From the NCBI GenBank assembly GCA_905221605.1, contig CAJNDS010002273.1:310001-374000 (forward strand): a stretch of DNA of 64,000 nt, in the 5' to 3' direction. Position 1 is the first letter of the stretch. Every line of letters starts with the position of its first letter. The position numbers and the translations under genes were made by a program. This document shows, in pieces, positions 31,366-42,018 of the stretch. The notes under the pieces are model-generated. The model saw only the letters and a program-made list of their open reading frames with translations, did no database searches and had not been told where the DNA came from. The stretch comes from Symbiodinium natans. Lineage: Eukaryota; Sar; Dinophyceae; Suessiales; Symbiodiniaceae.

Positions 31366-32082
31366 TCTTGTAGCAGCACAGAGCACGGCCGCGTAAGCTG
31401 CGCGTAAGTAGTGCGTAAGCTGTGGTCGCCACTTCCAGCCGAGAGCTCAAGCAAAGGTACTCTGCACACCACGGCTTCCCCAATGAACGCATGGGTTTTG
31501 CAGTTTCCAAAAGCAGCGAATTACTTGCGAAATCATGCAAATCTCGGAGGAACGCTTAGCCAAAGTACGCCTCTGCACATGATGAGGTTACATCCGTGGT
31601 CGTTTCCCCCAAGTAAACGCAAGCGGCAGCGACTTCTACATCTTCTTCCCCCCAGCGACTGCAACGATCCGAACAGACTGGCAGCGACTAGGGCCGTTGG
31701 GAGAAGGTTCCAGGCTCTCCGCTGACATCCACTTTTTAGGGCTTCCGTCTTTACACTATCGGGTGTACAGGTATGTCCGTTGCCTCCCAAGCCAATCTCC
31801 GAAAATCGCCGCCAGTCGCACAGCGCAAGCCTCAAAGGCTCCATCAGTCAAAGCTGCCCAATCATGAAGCAAAGCAACTCCCCCCCCCCCTCCCAAAATC
31901 GCTGACCAACACAACCCCACGCAGACGGCTAACTCAGGAAAGACCAGAAAGGAGACCGAGACCGATATCAGTTGCGCCCCAGAGCAGAGTCTGCAGAACC
32001 CATCCGAGCACCACAAGCGAGAAAGAACCTCCACGAACTGTGTGACCGTCAGCAAGAACCAAAAAAAATACTCTCGGAAAAA

Positions 32083-32112
32083 AACCCTAAACCCTAAACC
32101 CTAAACCCTAAA
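32083..32112 (-). repeat. interstitial telomere-like tract
   Basis: Four CCCTAAA units, 14 bp from the next exon. Confidence 0.9.
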
Positions 32113-32125
32113 AAAACGGCCATGC

Positions 32126-32207
32126 ATCCCGAATGCTCCAGGGAGGTTCGGAGTGCCGAGTACTGGGGCGGGATGTCGCCCTGGGCAGTGAGCAGCCGCG
32201 TGAGCTC
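32126..32207 (-). CDS. putative exon, helical
   Basis: 82 nt, acceptor TTGCAG|GAG and GC donor (GGGAT|GCATGG). It reads ELTRLLTAQGDIPPQYSALR then TSLEHSG. The frame is open upstream (EVSLQ). Confidence 0.6.
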
Positions 32208-32231
32208 CTGCAAAGACACTTCGGATCTGGG

Positions 32232-32307
32232 AGGGTTTAGGGTTTAGGGTTTAGGGTTGAGGGTTTGGGGTTTAGGGTTTAGGGTTTAGGGTTTAGGGTT
32301 TAGGGGC
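32232..32307 (+). repeat. interstitial telomere-like tract
   Basis: About 10 units including TTTGGGG and TTGAGGG. Confidence 0.95.
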
Positions 32308-32447
32308 CCCGGAGACTTTTACAAGGCACGTGCCCACGAGTATCAGAGTATCACCAACTCACAGAGGAGCACGGAAAGTTGAGGACTTAAAGGCTGGGAC
32401 ATGATGAACTGCCCATAATGGCCAGTGGCGAAATTGTCCGCTTGAGC

Positions 32448-32530
32448 CCACACCGCTCCGCGTGGTAGAGCCGCAGCAGTCGCTCTTCTTCTGCTGCATT
32501 GGGGTATGCTTCCACGTTGAAGAAGTAAGC
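32448..32530 (-). CDS. putative exon, unrecognised
   Basis: 83 nt, acceptor ACAAG|GCT and GC donor (TGTGG|GCTCAAG). It reads AYFFNVEAYPNAAEEERLLR then LYHAERC(G). Confidence 0.6.
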
Positions 32531-33112
32531 CTTGTCAGCTCAGTTACAGTCGAGTGCCTGGTGCGCCTACCCTGGGCCTACACCCTCTGTGAGCCAAAAC
32601 CTGACCCACCTGAGCACTGGAAACAAACGAACACCGACAAAAACAAAGATGTGTTGCACATCGAGTGGCCAGATCTTTCGTCACCTAGCGAAAAGGGGCA
32701 CAACAGGGTCACTAGCCGAGGCAAACCCACGGTTCTGCAAACATCACTTAGGTCTGTGCCGCAGCTTTGCCACAGTACTGGAAGTCATAAACGAGGGGTA
32801 TCGCCTCTCCTGTACACAGAGAGCCCCCCAACCGCTGCAGCAGAACATGATAGCCCCGTGTACTTGCCTGGCACCGCGGGTCAGCTTACAGAGAGACGAC
32901 GTGTAGGTAGAATTGCGCAAACTCAATTGCTGGTCCTCTCCGCCCTTCTTCCTGTCCCCAAGCAAGGCCCAGCCAAACATACCAAAAGGGTTTAAGGTTT
33001 AGGGTTTAGGGTTCCTCCCTCACCGTTGGCAAAGAGGATGTTTGCACCTTTGGCATCGCCATGACACACCTGGGCAAATCAGAGCCACACCAACCTGGAG
33101 TCTCTCAAGTTG

Positions 33113-33200
33113 GGCTTTAGGGCTTAGGGCTTAGGGCTTAGGGTTTAGGGTTTAGGGTTTAGGGTTTAGGGTTTAGGGTTAGGGTTCTGTTTTAGGGTTT
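33113..33200 (+). repeat. interstitial telomere-like tract
   Basis: Three or four CTTAGGG units followed by seven TTTAGGG units. Confidence 0.95.
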
Positions 33201-33322
33201 CAGATTTAAGGTTTATAAGGATCAGGTTGAACTTCTAAGACATTCCGTCTTGAAAGTCGGGAGCTGGTCCCAGTGACCTGGTGCAGTCCTCTCAGCCTTG
33301 CGCCGCCTCATCCGTTGATTTA

Positions 33323-33413
33323 AACCCTAAACCCTAAACCCTAAACCCTAAACCCTAAACCCTAAACCCTAAACCCTAAACCCTAAACCCTAAACCCTAA
33401 ACCCTAAACCCTT
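33323..33413 (-). repeat. interstitial telomere-like tract
   Basis: Thirteen CCCTAAA units. Confidence 0.95.
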
Positions 33414-33600
33414 GCCGCAAAGGGGCGGACTGCATGGGGTCCTCGGCCACAAGCTGCGTGGGAAAAGACGACATGATGCTTGTTACATTGATGGGTCTCT
33501 CCTTGTTGGGCCTTCTTCACTTTGACGGTTTTAGGGCACGGGGTGGTGAGCAGCTGCTCTCGCACGAAGTCGGGCTCGAGAAAGTTACCCCGACTCAATC
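33414..33600 (-). CDS. putative exon, unrecognised
   Basis: Open frame LSRGNFLEPDFVREQLLTTP then CPKTVKVKKAQQGETHQCNK. It runs straight into the telomere-like tract, so the donor must lie within it or just before. Charged, Cys/His-containing; no family recognised. Confidence 0.5.
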
Positions 33601-33987
33601 TGCAAGACTTCGACAGACCCGATACCCGTCCATCTTCCATGATTTTTGAATGCAAGAGCACAAGCCCGTGTTTAGATCCCAACCTAGCGAAGGCAGACTA
33701 ACCACGTGCGCCCGATGCACGTCCTGATGAGTTTCAACACATTGGCACCTTAATAAAATACGCAAGAACTGATACAAACAACTATTACACACATATTTTA
33801 CATATTCTATTGGACCTGCAATGGGTCCCTTTCTGTTCTCTTTATATTATACGAATCCATTGCTGCGACTCCAAGTTGCTGCCTTGAGCCTGAGGTCAAT
33901 CGCCCGCGCACACAGCTTCAGGCGACCCATCCAGCCGGAGGAGGGCATCTTCCTGCACGGTTCCATGCAGCTTGCAGCTTGCAGCTT

Positions 33988-34031
33988 TTTAGGGTTTAGG
34001 GTTTAGGGTTTAGGGTTTAGGGTTTAGGGTT
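33988..34031 (+). repeat. interstitial telomere-like tract
   Basis: Six TTTAGGG units. The 33.7-34.97 kb stretch also holds a 19-nt G-run (34,661-34,679) and a minus-strand frame (about 34,240-34,360, including ARCWWVAASGALRQH) of doubtful value. Confidence 0.95.
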
Positions 34032-34975
34032 GTTTTGATAGTCAGCATCGACTTTTGAAAAAAGAAACGAAGCGGCAAATTAAAGTTTAGCTTAATGCTC
34101 ACTCCTATGTCTGCGAAATTCGCACAGCCGCCCGCCCGCCCTGCCTGTGTTCATCCGGCCGCGTGTCAAGGTGCCAGTAGCACCTGGGGCTATGCTGTAA
34201 ACATGGTGCACGCCACGCCTGCAAAGGCTACCAACTTCGTTCGCTTAACTGTGGTGCCGCAGCATGTTGCATCAGGAAGCATCCTGGCACATGCTGCCGA
34301 AGAGCCCCTGAAGCTGCAACCCACCAGCATCTGGCCCTGCAGCACTGACACAAAAACGGAAGGCAGGGGTCGGGCGGAGGAATTTCACATGCAGACACAC
34401 TTTCTTTGCCTTAGCCTCTAGACCGAGCATCAACAGTGCAAAGCCCGCATGATATCTAGGACATCCCTACTTCTGCTAAGCCCAGTCTCCACAAGCTTCG
34501 TCCGCCCTGGATCCCCAATATGTCCTTGCGTGCAAGATAAGGTAGGGCGGGCGGGCGCGGAATTGAAAAAGTTATAGCGTCGTGCACTCAGGTCGTCAGG
34601 ACTGCATGAAAAGATGGGAGGAACATGACGCTTGAATTTGCCAAACTATATGTGGAGCCGGGGGGGGGGGGGGGGGGGGTCCAATTTTTTAAGGCAAGAC
34701 TCGAGTGCAGTCGTGCAAGCCATGCAACGAACGCATCTGCACCACGAGGATGTGACGGCTTGCCTGGAGTTCTAGCGGCCTCCTTTCCGTTTTGGGACCT
34801 CTAGCGCACAAAAACCTTGCAAACTTGAATCTGAAAAGCTGCTGGAGCCTGCTAGAGCTGCTAACAGCCCATGCCTTGTTTACATCCTAAACTCCAGCAT
34901 TTTGAGGCCGGAAGCCTAGGGTTCTGGCTATAAGCTACAAAGATCCTAGCAGCGAGCATGGCAAACGCCTCCTGC

Positions 34976-35117
34976 CTTCCACTTTGGTCATGCAGATGGT
35001 CACGCCCTCGCCACGCGAGTGCTCCACGTGCAGTGGGAAGGGAACCATGCAGCCGGCTGAGATAAGACGCTCGGCATGCCCCTGACCAAACTGGGCACTT
35101 GTAGCCCGGGGCTCCCC
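34976..35117 (-). CDS. putative exon, unrecognised
   Basis: 142 nt, acceptor CTCCAG|GGG and GC donor (GGAAG|GCAGGA). It reads ATSAQFGQGHAERLISAGCM then VPFPLHVEHSRGEGVTICMT. A second open frame overlaps (ORF 34861-35172), but its composition is less protein-like. Confidence 0.6.
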
Positions 35118-35284
35118 TGGAGGTGTGGAAATGTAGTCTAAATGGATTTTCAGAGTAGTAAATTGTGGCCACATAGCACAGATGAACCCGTGGAAGATTC
35201 GCTGCGGCTTCGCTGGAGAAGACGGAGTCTTTGGGACAGGTTGGTCTTTCCTGTATGCAATGGCAAGCAGGACTTGAAAACTAC

Positions 35285-35337
35285 TGGGGGCACGTTCTGG
35301 CCTTCTGGTAGAAGGCTGCCTCGACATCATAGCTGTC
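35285..35337 (-). CDS. putative exon, unrecognised
   Basis: 53 nt, acceptor ACCAG|GAC and donor CCCCA|GTAGTT. It reads DSYDVEAAFYQKARTCP and joins the exon at 35,493 in phase 0. Confidence 0.55.
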
Positions 35338-35492
35338 CTGGTAGGAAGAAGAAAATGACCTAGCAGAATCACCACTAGCGATCATCATGCGGATGACTTG
35401 CACCATGCCATCACAGGCACCCGCTTACATTCATGCTACAGCGTCTTACAGATTCCAATCTCTGGCCTGGACATCTGTCATCTCGAATGTAC

Positions 35493-35608
35493 CGGCAAAA
35501 AAAACATGTCGCAAAGTCCTTCTTCCGCTGGTCGCCAATACTGTCGCAGCGCTTCGGAAGCTGCACTCTTTTGGCCACGACGTGCTGGACCCCACGTTTG
35601 GAAGTCAC
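35493..35608 (-). CDS. putative exon, unrecognised
   Basis: 116 nt, acceptor AAGAG|GT and donor TTGCCG|GTACAT. It reads DFQTWGPARRGQKSAASEAL then RQYWRPAEEGLCDMFFLP. Confidence 0.55.
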
Positions 35609-35714
35609 CTCTTGCGACCAAAGTCTCAGAAAAACAAGGAGCTGGGGTGCTGCCAGCACAAGAAGTCAGGACCTCAAAACTGCTTCTACCCGTTTTTATC
35701 GGGCCACCATCAGG

Positions 35715-36046
35715 TCATAGACGCAGCCCATGCCCGCCCACAGCGATGCGATGGCTTTCACCTTCTCGGGGCTTTGGGGGTGGCACGAGCTGCAGGACGC
35801 ACCACACGATCCATGCGCACACCGTGAGCACAAGTAATGTCACACTGCCAGCCTTGATGTCCGTGATGCCATCCAAAGGCTCCAGTCCTGCATCCTTAAA
35901 CCGCGGCAAGCATCGCTCCACGAGCGTGCGGGCCTCTGCTTTGTCCATCGCACGGCCACAGTGCCACGACGCACGGTACAAGGCGGGAAACATCTTCACC
36001 TCCCATGAACTCGGATATCTACGTTCACCAACGCGTTCAGCTGCTG
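35715..36046 (-). CDS. membrane-protein exon
   Basis: An open frame of about 110 codons after acceptor TCGAG|CA. It contains MFPALYRASWHCGRAMDKAE, then GITDIKAGSVTLLVLTVCAW and IVWCVLQLVPPPK: a soluble helical part, one hydrophobic helix and a basic tail. It ends at TGA (35,715) unless spliced first. The composition is clearly coding. The family is not recognised. Confidence 0.7.
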
Positions 36047-36839
36047 CTCGAAGAATTCACATGACCTCTGGCATGTTCGAACCTCGGCCCAAAAGCCTGA
36101 ACGGCTGCGGTGGTCACATCCACGTGCCTCCAGAATGTATAGATGCAAAAGTTGTCCCGGCGCCCCTGTGAGGAGCAGATGCAAAAGGGGGCATGAGTAG
36201 TTTCTTGGGTTGAATTTAGCTTACTGTGCAGTCGACTACGGGGTTCGACGCTCATGCTTGCGGATGGAGGCCACCCTACACTCTGTGCTACCAACACTTC
36301 AGATCAATCATGTCCAGAAAGGCTGCCTCCTTTCGCCCCTGCTCTTATGAGCAGCTTAAATCATATATTGTAATATAATGTAGTATAAGGTTCCCACTGA
36401 GTGGGAAGTGACTCCAGCAACCGTCAAGGGTCACGTGCAGAGAGTACTGTACCCCTGTCACGAAAAGAGACGCCTCACACCTACTTCTGAGGGCGATGCG
36501 AGAAGACACACATTGCGAATGGAAACAAGACCTCACTCACGCCTACTTCTGAGGGCGGTGCGGGGACAAAACTGTATACTGCAAGACATGACTCAAGAGA
36601 TGCTCAGGCAAATGTACCAGAGGGGGCCTTCTTGAGGGCCACTGCTTTTAACTAGTCCCACTGGTTTTTTCGGGAATTGAGGGTGCAAGTACACCGGCCG
36701 TGCTCGGCATCAGGTGGCCTTTCTTGACTAGGAGCACGGTCCGGCACGACTCCCCAAAAGCCAAAGGAGCAGATGAAAAGTTGCATCTTCCATCAGCCGC
36801 ATATCAGCTCCCGTAGTACAATATACTAAGATGCAGATT

Positions 36840-36935
36840 ATTATGTTACAATATATATATATATATAGATTATGTATATGAATATATTTCAACATCATGA
36901 CATATAGTTCCATATATATATATTATATATATAAT
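36840..36935. repeat. AT microsatellite
   Basis: TATATA tracts, partly self-complementary. From 36.05 to 37.06 kb I see no exon; a short duplication (ACCTACTTCTGAGGGCG) lies at 36,480 and 36,542. Confidence 0.9.
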
Positions 36936-37065
36936 CTACAAGATGTACAAGCCAACATCTGCTCCTGAATCGGCTCTTGATAACAAGACCCTTCTGCCTG
37001 GGAAACGGCGCCCGTCTGGACGTGGGAAGGCGTCAAGGCGTGCCTTGGCACGGCTTAGGGGGGTA

Positions 37066-37202
37066 GGGTTTAGGGTTTAGGGTTTAGGGTTTGGGTTTAG
37101 GGTTTAGGGTTTAGGGTTTAGGGTTTAGGGTTTAGGGTTTAGGGTTTAGGGTTTAGGGTTTAGGGTTTAGGGTTTAGGGTTTAGGGTTTAGGGTTTAGAG
37201 TT
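37066..37202 (+). repeat. interstitial telomere-like tract, long
   Basis: About 19 TTTAGGG units. Confidence 0.97.
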
Positions 37203-37364
37203 TTTTACCCACCCGTGTCGCAAGCGTTTACGGGGAAAAGGTCAGACGTTACAATGGCCAAAGTTCGGATGCAAATTAGGGTTTAGGGTTTAGGGTGGCA
37301 TGGCGAGTGGCATCACAGTGGGACACTCTATGCATGCTGAGGATTGCAAATGATTCTTGGGTTT

Positions 37365-37412
37365 ACGGGTTGTCTATTTTGCGCTCCCGCATAGCTGGCA
37401 GAACCACACGGC
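37365..37412 (-). CDS. putative exon fragment with repeated peptide
   Basis: It reads MPCGSASYAGAQNRQPVN; nearly the same peptide (PACGSASYAGANN) is encoded at 19.7 kb. Whether it is translated is unknown. The plus-strand open frames at 37.3-37.8 kb look like low-complexity filler. Confidence 0.3.
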
Positions 37413-38460
37413 ATGTTTTTCACACAGCCACCTCCAATCAAACCAAACAACAACCCAAACATTCCAGAGAAAAGGTCTTAAAACAAGTACGGGCGAGCAA
37501 GCGCCATCATACGAAAGCACCCCTTGTCACCACACAACCCCCCCACAAAATCTCAACCCCCTGAAAAGCCCAGCAGAGAGAACGCTGCTCTCCAGGGGAG
37601 ATTTTGAGTGCATCTGCTGGAAACTTTCCAAACAGACGGAAACAGGTCCTCAGATCTACACCCCAAAACAACATTCAACCACACAACCGAAGATCAACAG
37701 TACCAAAACGAACAAACCTCAGGACCGCAGGCGCCAGAGCTTCACACGATTCGCTGAAACAGTCGTATCACACCACTGCGCTTGCAAAGCGACATGCGCT
37801 CGCATGAATTGGTGATGCCATTGCCTAAGTATTCAGTAAAAGCACACGCAAACATCACCACCACATAGATCCCGACAAGATGAGGAAAAAGGGTTTAGGG
37901 TTTAGGGCTTAGGGGATATTCGTATCATATCCCGATGAGGCACTCCTACAAATACTCTGCACGCTGGCGCTTCCTCAAGCATAGCTCTCAAGCCAAGTCA
38001 AAACTTTCAAACTTCAAGAAGCGCCCCGGTTTCGGACATATTCAATCTGATAATGATAAAGCGTAGACGTCTGAGTAGGGAATCAAGGAATGAGGTACCT
38101 TGCATCCCACATAGAACCCTTTTCAGGGACTCTGCCAAGTAGATGCTTAAGAACCTGGATACTACTGCAAATAAAGGTATCCGGTCATAAGAATGTCGAA
38201 CCTGCCAGGGCCATGGCAGCCGCGAGGGATGCGCGGACGCTTCGTCGACCGCTTCGCTGAAAGGCATGGTCTCCCCACCACCTTCGAGAATGGCTTAGGT
38301 TTATAGGGTTTGGGGTCTAGGGTTTGGGGGTTGGGGGTTTAGGGTTTGGGGTTTTGGGAGGTTTTTAGGGCGAAAGGTTTTCAACGCTCACGCTCGCACG
38401 AGGCTGGCAAGGCAGGTGTCCGAAGCTTCGCCTGTCTGGGACTCCGTCGCCATGCCCCGC

Positions 38461-38545
38461 GAATGGGGGTACCCTTTTGGGGGCCCCTTTAAGGGATTCT
38501 ATTCTATTTGGGTCATAAAAGGGGGTATCCCCCTTTTCTGGGAAA
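38461..38545. mobile_element. inverted-repeat element, family F, copy 1
   Basis: Left GGGGGTACCCTTTTGGGGG, right AAAAGGGGGTATCCCCCTTT. The core GGGATTCTATTCTATTTGGG is shared with 60,868-60,966. Confidence 0.7.
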
Positions 38546-38652
38546 GACCTGCGTTGCACCTTAAGGAAGCGCAGCAGCCCAAGGACGTGTTTCGTGTTGC
38601 CACTGTTGACCCTCTGCCAGCCGACGGTTGTCGCTCCGAAGTCGAGGGGTCT

Positions 38653-38785
38653 TAACCCTAAACCCTAAACACTAAACCCTAAACCCTAAACACAAAACCC
38701 TAAGCCCGAAACCCTAACCCTAAACCCGAAACCCTAAACCCTAAACCCTCAACCCCAACCCGAAACCCGAAACCCTAAACCCTAA
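38653..38785 (-). repeat. telomere-like tract, degenerate
   Basis: CCCTAAA with CCCGAAA, ACACTAAA and CCCAACC variants. Confidence 0.9.
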
Positions 38786-38828
38786 GGTCTGGGAGCTGCC
38801 ATTTGGGGGGGCAACTTGTACTCGGGCC

Positions 38829-38872
38829 TGCAAGGCTCTCGACCACCACTGGGCTGAACTGGAACTCGTCAC
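38829..38872 (-). CDS. putative exon, unrecognised
   Basis: Acceptor AGAAG|GT and GC donor (TTGCAG|GCCCGA). It reads GDEFQFSPVVVESLA. It lies between two long telomere-like tracts. Confidence 0.4.
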
Positions 38873-38882
38873 CTTCTTGGCT

Positions 38883-39428
38883 AGGGTTTAGGGTTTAGGG
38901 TTTAGGGTTTAGGGTGTAGGGTGTAGGGTGTAGGGTGTAGGGTTTAGGGTTTAGGGTTTAGGGTTTAGGGTTTAGGGCTTAGGGCTTAGGGCTTAGGGCT
39001 TAGGGCTTAGGGCTTAGGGGGCTTAGGCTTAGGGCTTAGGGCTTAGGGCTTAGGGCTTAGGGCTTAGGGCTTAGGGCTTAGGGCTTAGGGCTTAGGGCTT
39101 AGGGTTTAGGTTTAGGGTTTTAGGGTTTAGGGGGTTTTCGGGTGCGGGTTCGGGTTTCGGGTTTCGGGTTTAGGGTTTAGGGTTTAGGTTTAGGGTTTAG
39201 GGTTTAGGGTTTTGGGTTTGGGTTTCGGGTTCGTTTCGGTTTCGGGTTTGGGGTTTAGGGTTTAGGGTTTAGGGTTTTAGGGTTTAGGGTTTAGGGTTTA
39301 GGGTTTAGGGTTTAGGGTTTAGGGTTTAGGGTTTAGGGTTTAGGGTTTAGGGTTTAGGGTTTAGGGTTTAGGGTTTAGGGTTTGGGGTTTGGGGTTTAGG
39401 GTTTAGGGTTAGGTTAGGGTTTAGGGGA
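38883..39428 (+). repeat. longest telomere-like tract, with variant blocks
   Basis: About 545 bp. Ordered blocks: TTTAGGG, four TGTAGGG (38,915-38,943), TTTAGGG, about 20 CTTAGGG (38,975-39,100), TTTCGGG/TTCGGG, TTTGGG, then about 18 regular TTTAGGG and a degenerate end. Confidence 0.97.
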
Positions 39429-39471
39429 GACGAGAGGAGTCTGGAATCCAAGAGAACATCCACACTGCTCC

Positions 39472-39577
39472 ATGGCACTTTCATAGTACTTTCATGGTAC
39501 TTTGATGGTACTTTCATAGCACTTTCATAGTGCTTTCATAGTACTTTCATGGTACTTTCATAGTACTTTCATAAGTC
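39472..39577 (+). repeat. 11-bp minisatellite
   Basis: About nine copies of TACTTTCATAG with G/A and C/T variants. Confidence 0.9.
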
Positions 39578-39625
39578 CTTTCCATAGCAAAATTCCCGGA
39601 CCCGGCCTCGTCTGGACCAGGCCAC

Positions 39626-39678
39626 GGGGCTCAGCTCCGAGGCGGCGCTGGCCACGGAGTGGAGGGTGTTCATCAGGC
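39626..39678 (-). CDS. putative exon, unrecognised
   Basis: 53 nt, acceptor CCCAG|GC and GT donor. It reads LMNTLHSVASAASELSP. Confidence 0.45.
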
Positions 39679-39714
39679 CTGGGCGTGTCAGCAATACCCT
39701 AACACAAGGTCAGC

Positions 39715-39763
39715 CGTCCTTGCGCCGGAGGCTGAGAGCCTTCAACATCGGGTGCAGATGATC
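39715..39763 (-). CDS. putative exon, unrecognised
   Basis: 49 nt, acceptor TCCAG|GAT and GC donor (GACG|GCTGAC). It reads DHLHPMLKALSLRRKD. Confidence 0.4.
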
Positions 39764-39834
39764 CTGGACTAGGAGTGGCTGAGGGTTTAGGGTTTAGGGT
39801 TTAGGGTTTAGGGTTTGGGGCAAACGCAGGAGGC

Positions 39835-39879
39835 CTGCGGCAGAGGCGTAGCCGCCCGTGCCGGCCACGGGGCTCAGAC
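39835..39879 (-). CDS. putative exon, unrecognised
   Basis: 45 nt, acceptor TTCCAG|GT and GC donor (GCCGCAG|GCCTCC). It reads LSPVAGTGGYASAA. It shares its first 15 bases with the exon at 39,626 (CTGAGCCCCGTGGCC), suggesting local duplication. Confidence 0.45.
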
Positions 39880-40244
39880 CTGGAAGGTACGGCAGTGTAG
39901 GGGGGCCTAGCATGCCACAAAGCGCGACGATACCTTCACACCGCCCTTCTCCCGAAGACCACATGAAGCCCCACCAAAAACCATTGCATCCTACGTTCGG
40001 CTCGATACTTGCTGTGCGTGCACATGGGCGCCAGACTTGCAGGGCAGCTTATTTAAGAATCGGTTGAAGCGGCCAGAGCACGGACACTGATTTGGTCGTA
40101 GGCTCGTCGGGGACCCAGAAAAAAAGGGGAGGACATGCAAGGAGCGATGTCTAAAGTCTACATGTGTCTACCCAAATGGTGTCCGCAATGGGATGACTCG
40201 ACTCGAGGGTTCATTACCCCCCCCCCCCCCCCCCACGCACGCAC

Positions 40245-40294
40245 TCAGCAGCCGGCAGAAATCGTTCGGCGAGGCTTCCGGCTCCGCGTCAGTC
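40245..40294 (-). CDS. putative exon, unrecognised
   Basis: 50 nt, acceptor GGCAG|G and GT donor. It reads TDAEPEASPNDFCRLL. A 17-nt C-run (40,217-40,234) follows. Confidence 0.45.
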
Positions 40295-40522
40295 CTGCCC
40301 AGCGCCCATGAATCAACGCACGATGCTTGGGGAAAGTGATCACAAGACCTCAACCACCCAAAAAGGGGTGCGACTCCGGGCAACTGAGGCAGGGCTGCAC
40401 AAGTTCTCTGCACCACTGGCCTGTCAGCTGACGGGCACGGGAGCGTTGGCCCTGGCATCACCTCGGCAAGGCCGTCGTGTCAATTCATCTGGGAACAAGG
40501 CAAATCAAATCACTGTTAAGAC

Positions 40523-40594
40523 TGCGTTGAGTAGTGGCTCCACAAAATCTGAAAGCGAAGTTCCTGACTCCAAAGACCCCTCAGCAACGAACAC
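40523..40594 (-). CDS. putative exon, unrecognised
   Basis: 72 nt, exactly 24 codons, acceptor GTGAG|GTG and GT donor. It reads VFVAEGSLESGTSLSDFVEP then LLNA. Confidence 0.55.
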
Positions 40595-40761
40595 CTCACT
40601 CCCATGAACGGAAATGATCCTGGGAATTAACCAGAGTGACGTCTGTATCCAGCTCAATGTCGCTCCAATCTTGGCACGGCTCCTGCAAACAACAGGGGCC
40701 GGGGGGGTGGGGGGGGGGAGGGTCCTAAACCCAAACCCTAAACCCCAAAAACCCCAGAAGG

Positions 40762-40810
40762 ACAGGGGCCTTTTGGGCCTTCTTGGGCCTTTTGGGCCTT
40801 TTTGGGCCTC
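40762..40810 (+). repeat. short tandem repeat (GGGCCTTTT)
   Basis: Four to five copies of a TTGGGCCTTT unit, resembling the GGCCCAAA part of the 52-kb minisatellite on the other strand. Confidence 0.75.
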
Positions 40811-40999
40811 TAGAAAAACCCGGTCTCCTCCGCCTTCGACGGAGAGCTCGGTGCTGCGGCATCCTGTTCGATGCGTATAATCATATATGAAACCCCAAGC
40901 CTAAAACCTAAACCCTAAACCCTAAACCCTAAACCGTATAGTAAGATCATGTATGAGCAACATCCCAATGCTGGCCGTTCTGTGACAGGGTGCCACGAG

Positions 41000-41100
41000 C
41001 CTGAGCTTCCCCACCAGGCTGGACGCCTGCGGCCACCTCTCTGGGAGCCTCCCACTTTTATGAAAGCTTGATAACTCGGGTCTGACATCTTCGTGCTTTG
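41000..41100 (-). CDS. putative exon, frame ambiguous
   Basis: Two open frames are protein-like: HEDVRPELSSFHKSGRLPER and REVAAGVQPGGEAQARGTLS. I cannot decide between them. Confidence 0.3.
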
Positions 41101-41396
41101 CCCCCGGTTTTAGGGTTTCGGGTTGAGGGCTTAGGTCACGAAGCCATGGCTTCGAGCCTCCGAACAGTGTAACACGTGTGCAGGTTCGGAGTCCAAGCAA
41201 GGTGCCGCCAAAGCCAAAGCTTCAAAGGCAAACTGCTGAGGGTTTGGATTCGCTTCTTGCACACTCCACCTTGACAAAAGTTTCCTGTTTAGGAAGCTTG
41301 TATAGTCGTACCGATAGACCAACGCCCAATGCTGGAGTCTGCAGCACCTGCGACCCAGTCTTGCGGGGGCTTCGCGGAGTCCGCGCCTGCAGGGCT

Positions 41397-41514
41397 TGGC
41401 TCCACGCCCAGAACTCCAAGGAAAACACCACGTGTGCTTCACGAAATCCAGCCTCCAGTGCTTCCACATAATGTGAGACGGCGAGACCATCCGCCAGGAC
41501 AGAGACGTCCGGGG
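41397..41514 (-). CDS. putative exon, unrecognised
   Basis: 118 nt, acceptor CAAAG|CC and GC donor (CTGCAG|GCGCGG). It reads PDVSVLADGLAVSHYVEALE then AGFREAHVVFSLEFWAWSQA. A plus-strand frame just above (41,530-41,710, with LRIGALSRQAGMLACELEEL) is also protein-like and would contradict the one-strand pattern. Confidence 0.55.
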
Positions 41515-41741
41515 CTTTGGTCACGGTGTCGTCCATGGCTGGCTACCCGTGGATTCTTGTGGCGCCTACAATTCGGCTGTTTGCGGAACTTCGTATCGGC
41601 GCCCTCAGTCGTCAGGCGGGAATGCTGGCATGTGAACTTGAGGAACTGGTGGAGCTCGGGTCTGCCACTGCTAAACCGAAACACCTGGTGCCAGGAGTGG
41701 TGGGATCAGTGGACACTATGGTGGTTTCCGAAATGTCGAAA

Positions 41742-41826
41742 AATTGGGGTACCTTTTGGGGGTCCTCATTCTAAGGGACCCTAGTATTTGGGGTCTATTT
41801 TAAGGTCCCCTATTTTCGTAAATCCC
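41742..41826. mobile_element. remnant related to family F
   Basis: GGGGTACCTTTTGGGGGTCC ... GGTCCCCTATTTTCGTAAA; similar strings occur at 53,465-53,540 and 21,745-21,775. The rest of 41.83-43.17 kb holds telomere-like tracts and one ambiguous frame (42,823-43,056). Confidence 0.5.
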
Positions 41827-41957
41827 ATATCCTCCCAGAGATCATGGCACGATTGCGCGACTCACGGTGCTCCCCCATCTGCCGGTCGGTTTTCCTCGCC
41901 GTGCCAGTCAATGCCTACTTCAAGGACCGGCATATGGATGGAAACAGAAGAACATGC

Positions 41958-42018
41958 TTTTGAGGTTTAGGGTTTAGGGCTATAGGGTTTAGGGTTTAGG
42001 GTTTAGGGTTTAGGGTTG
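41958..42018 (+). repeat. interstitial telomere-like tract
   Basis: About eight units. Confidence 0.95.

Noticed and set aside
35398-36171. 257-codon plus-strand frame
   Set aside because: It lies opposite well-supported minus exons (35,493-36,046), and its composition is that of an antisense shadow.
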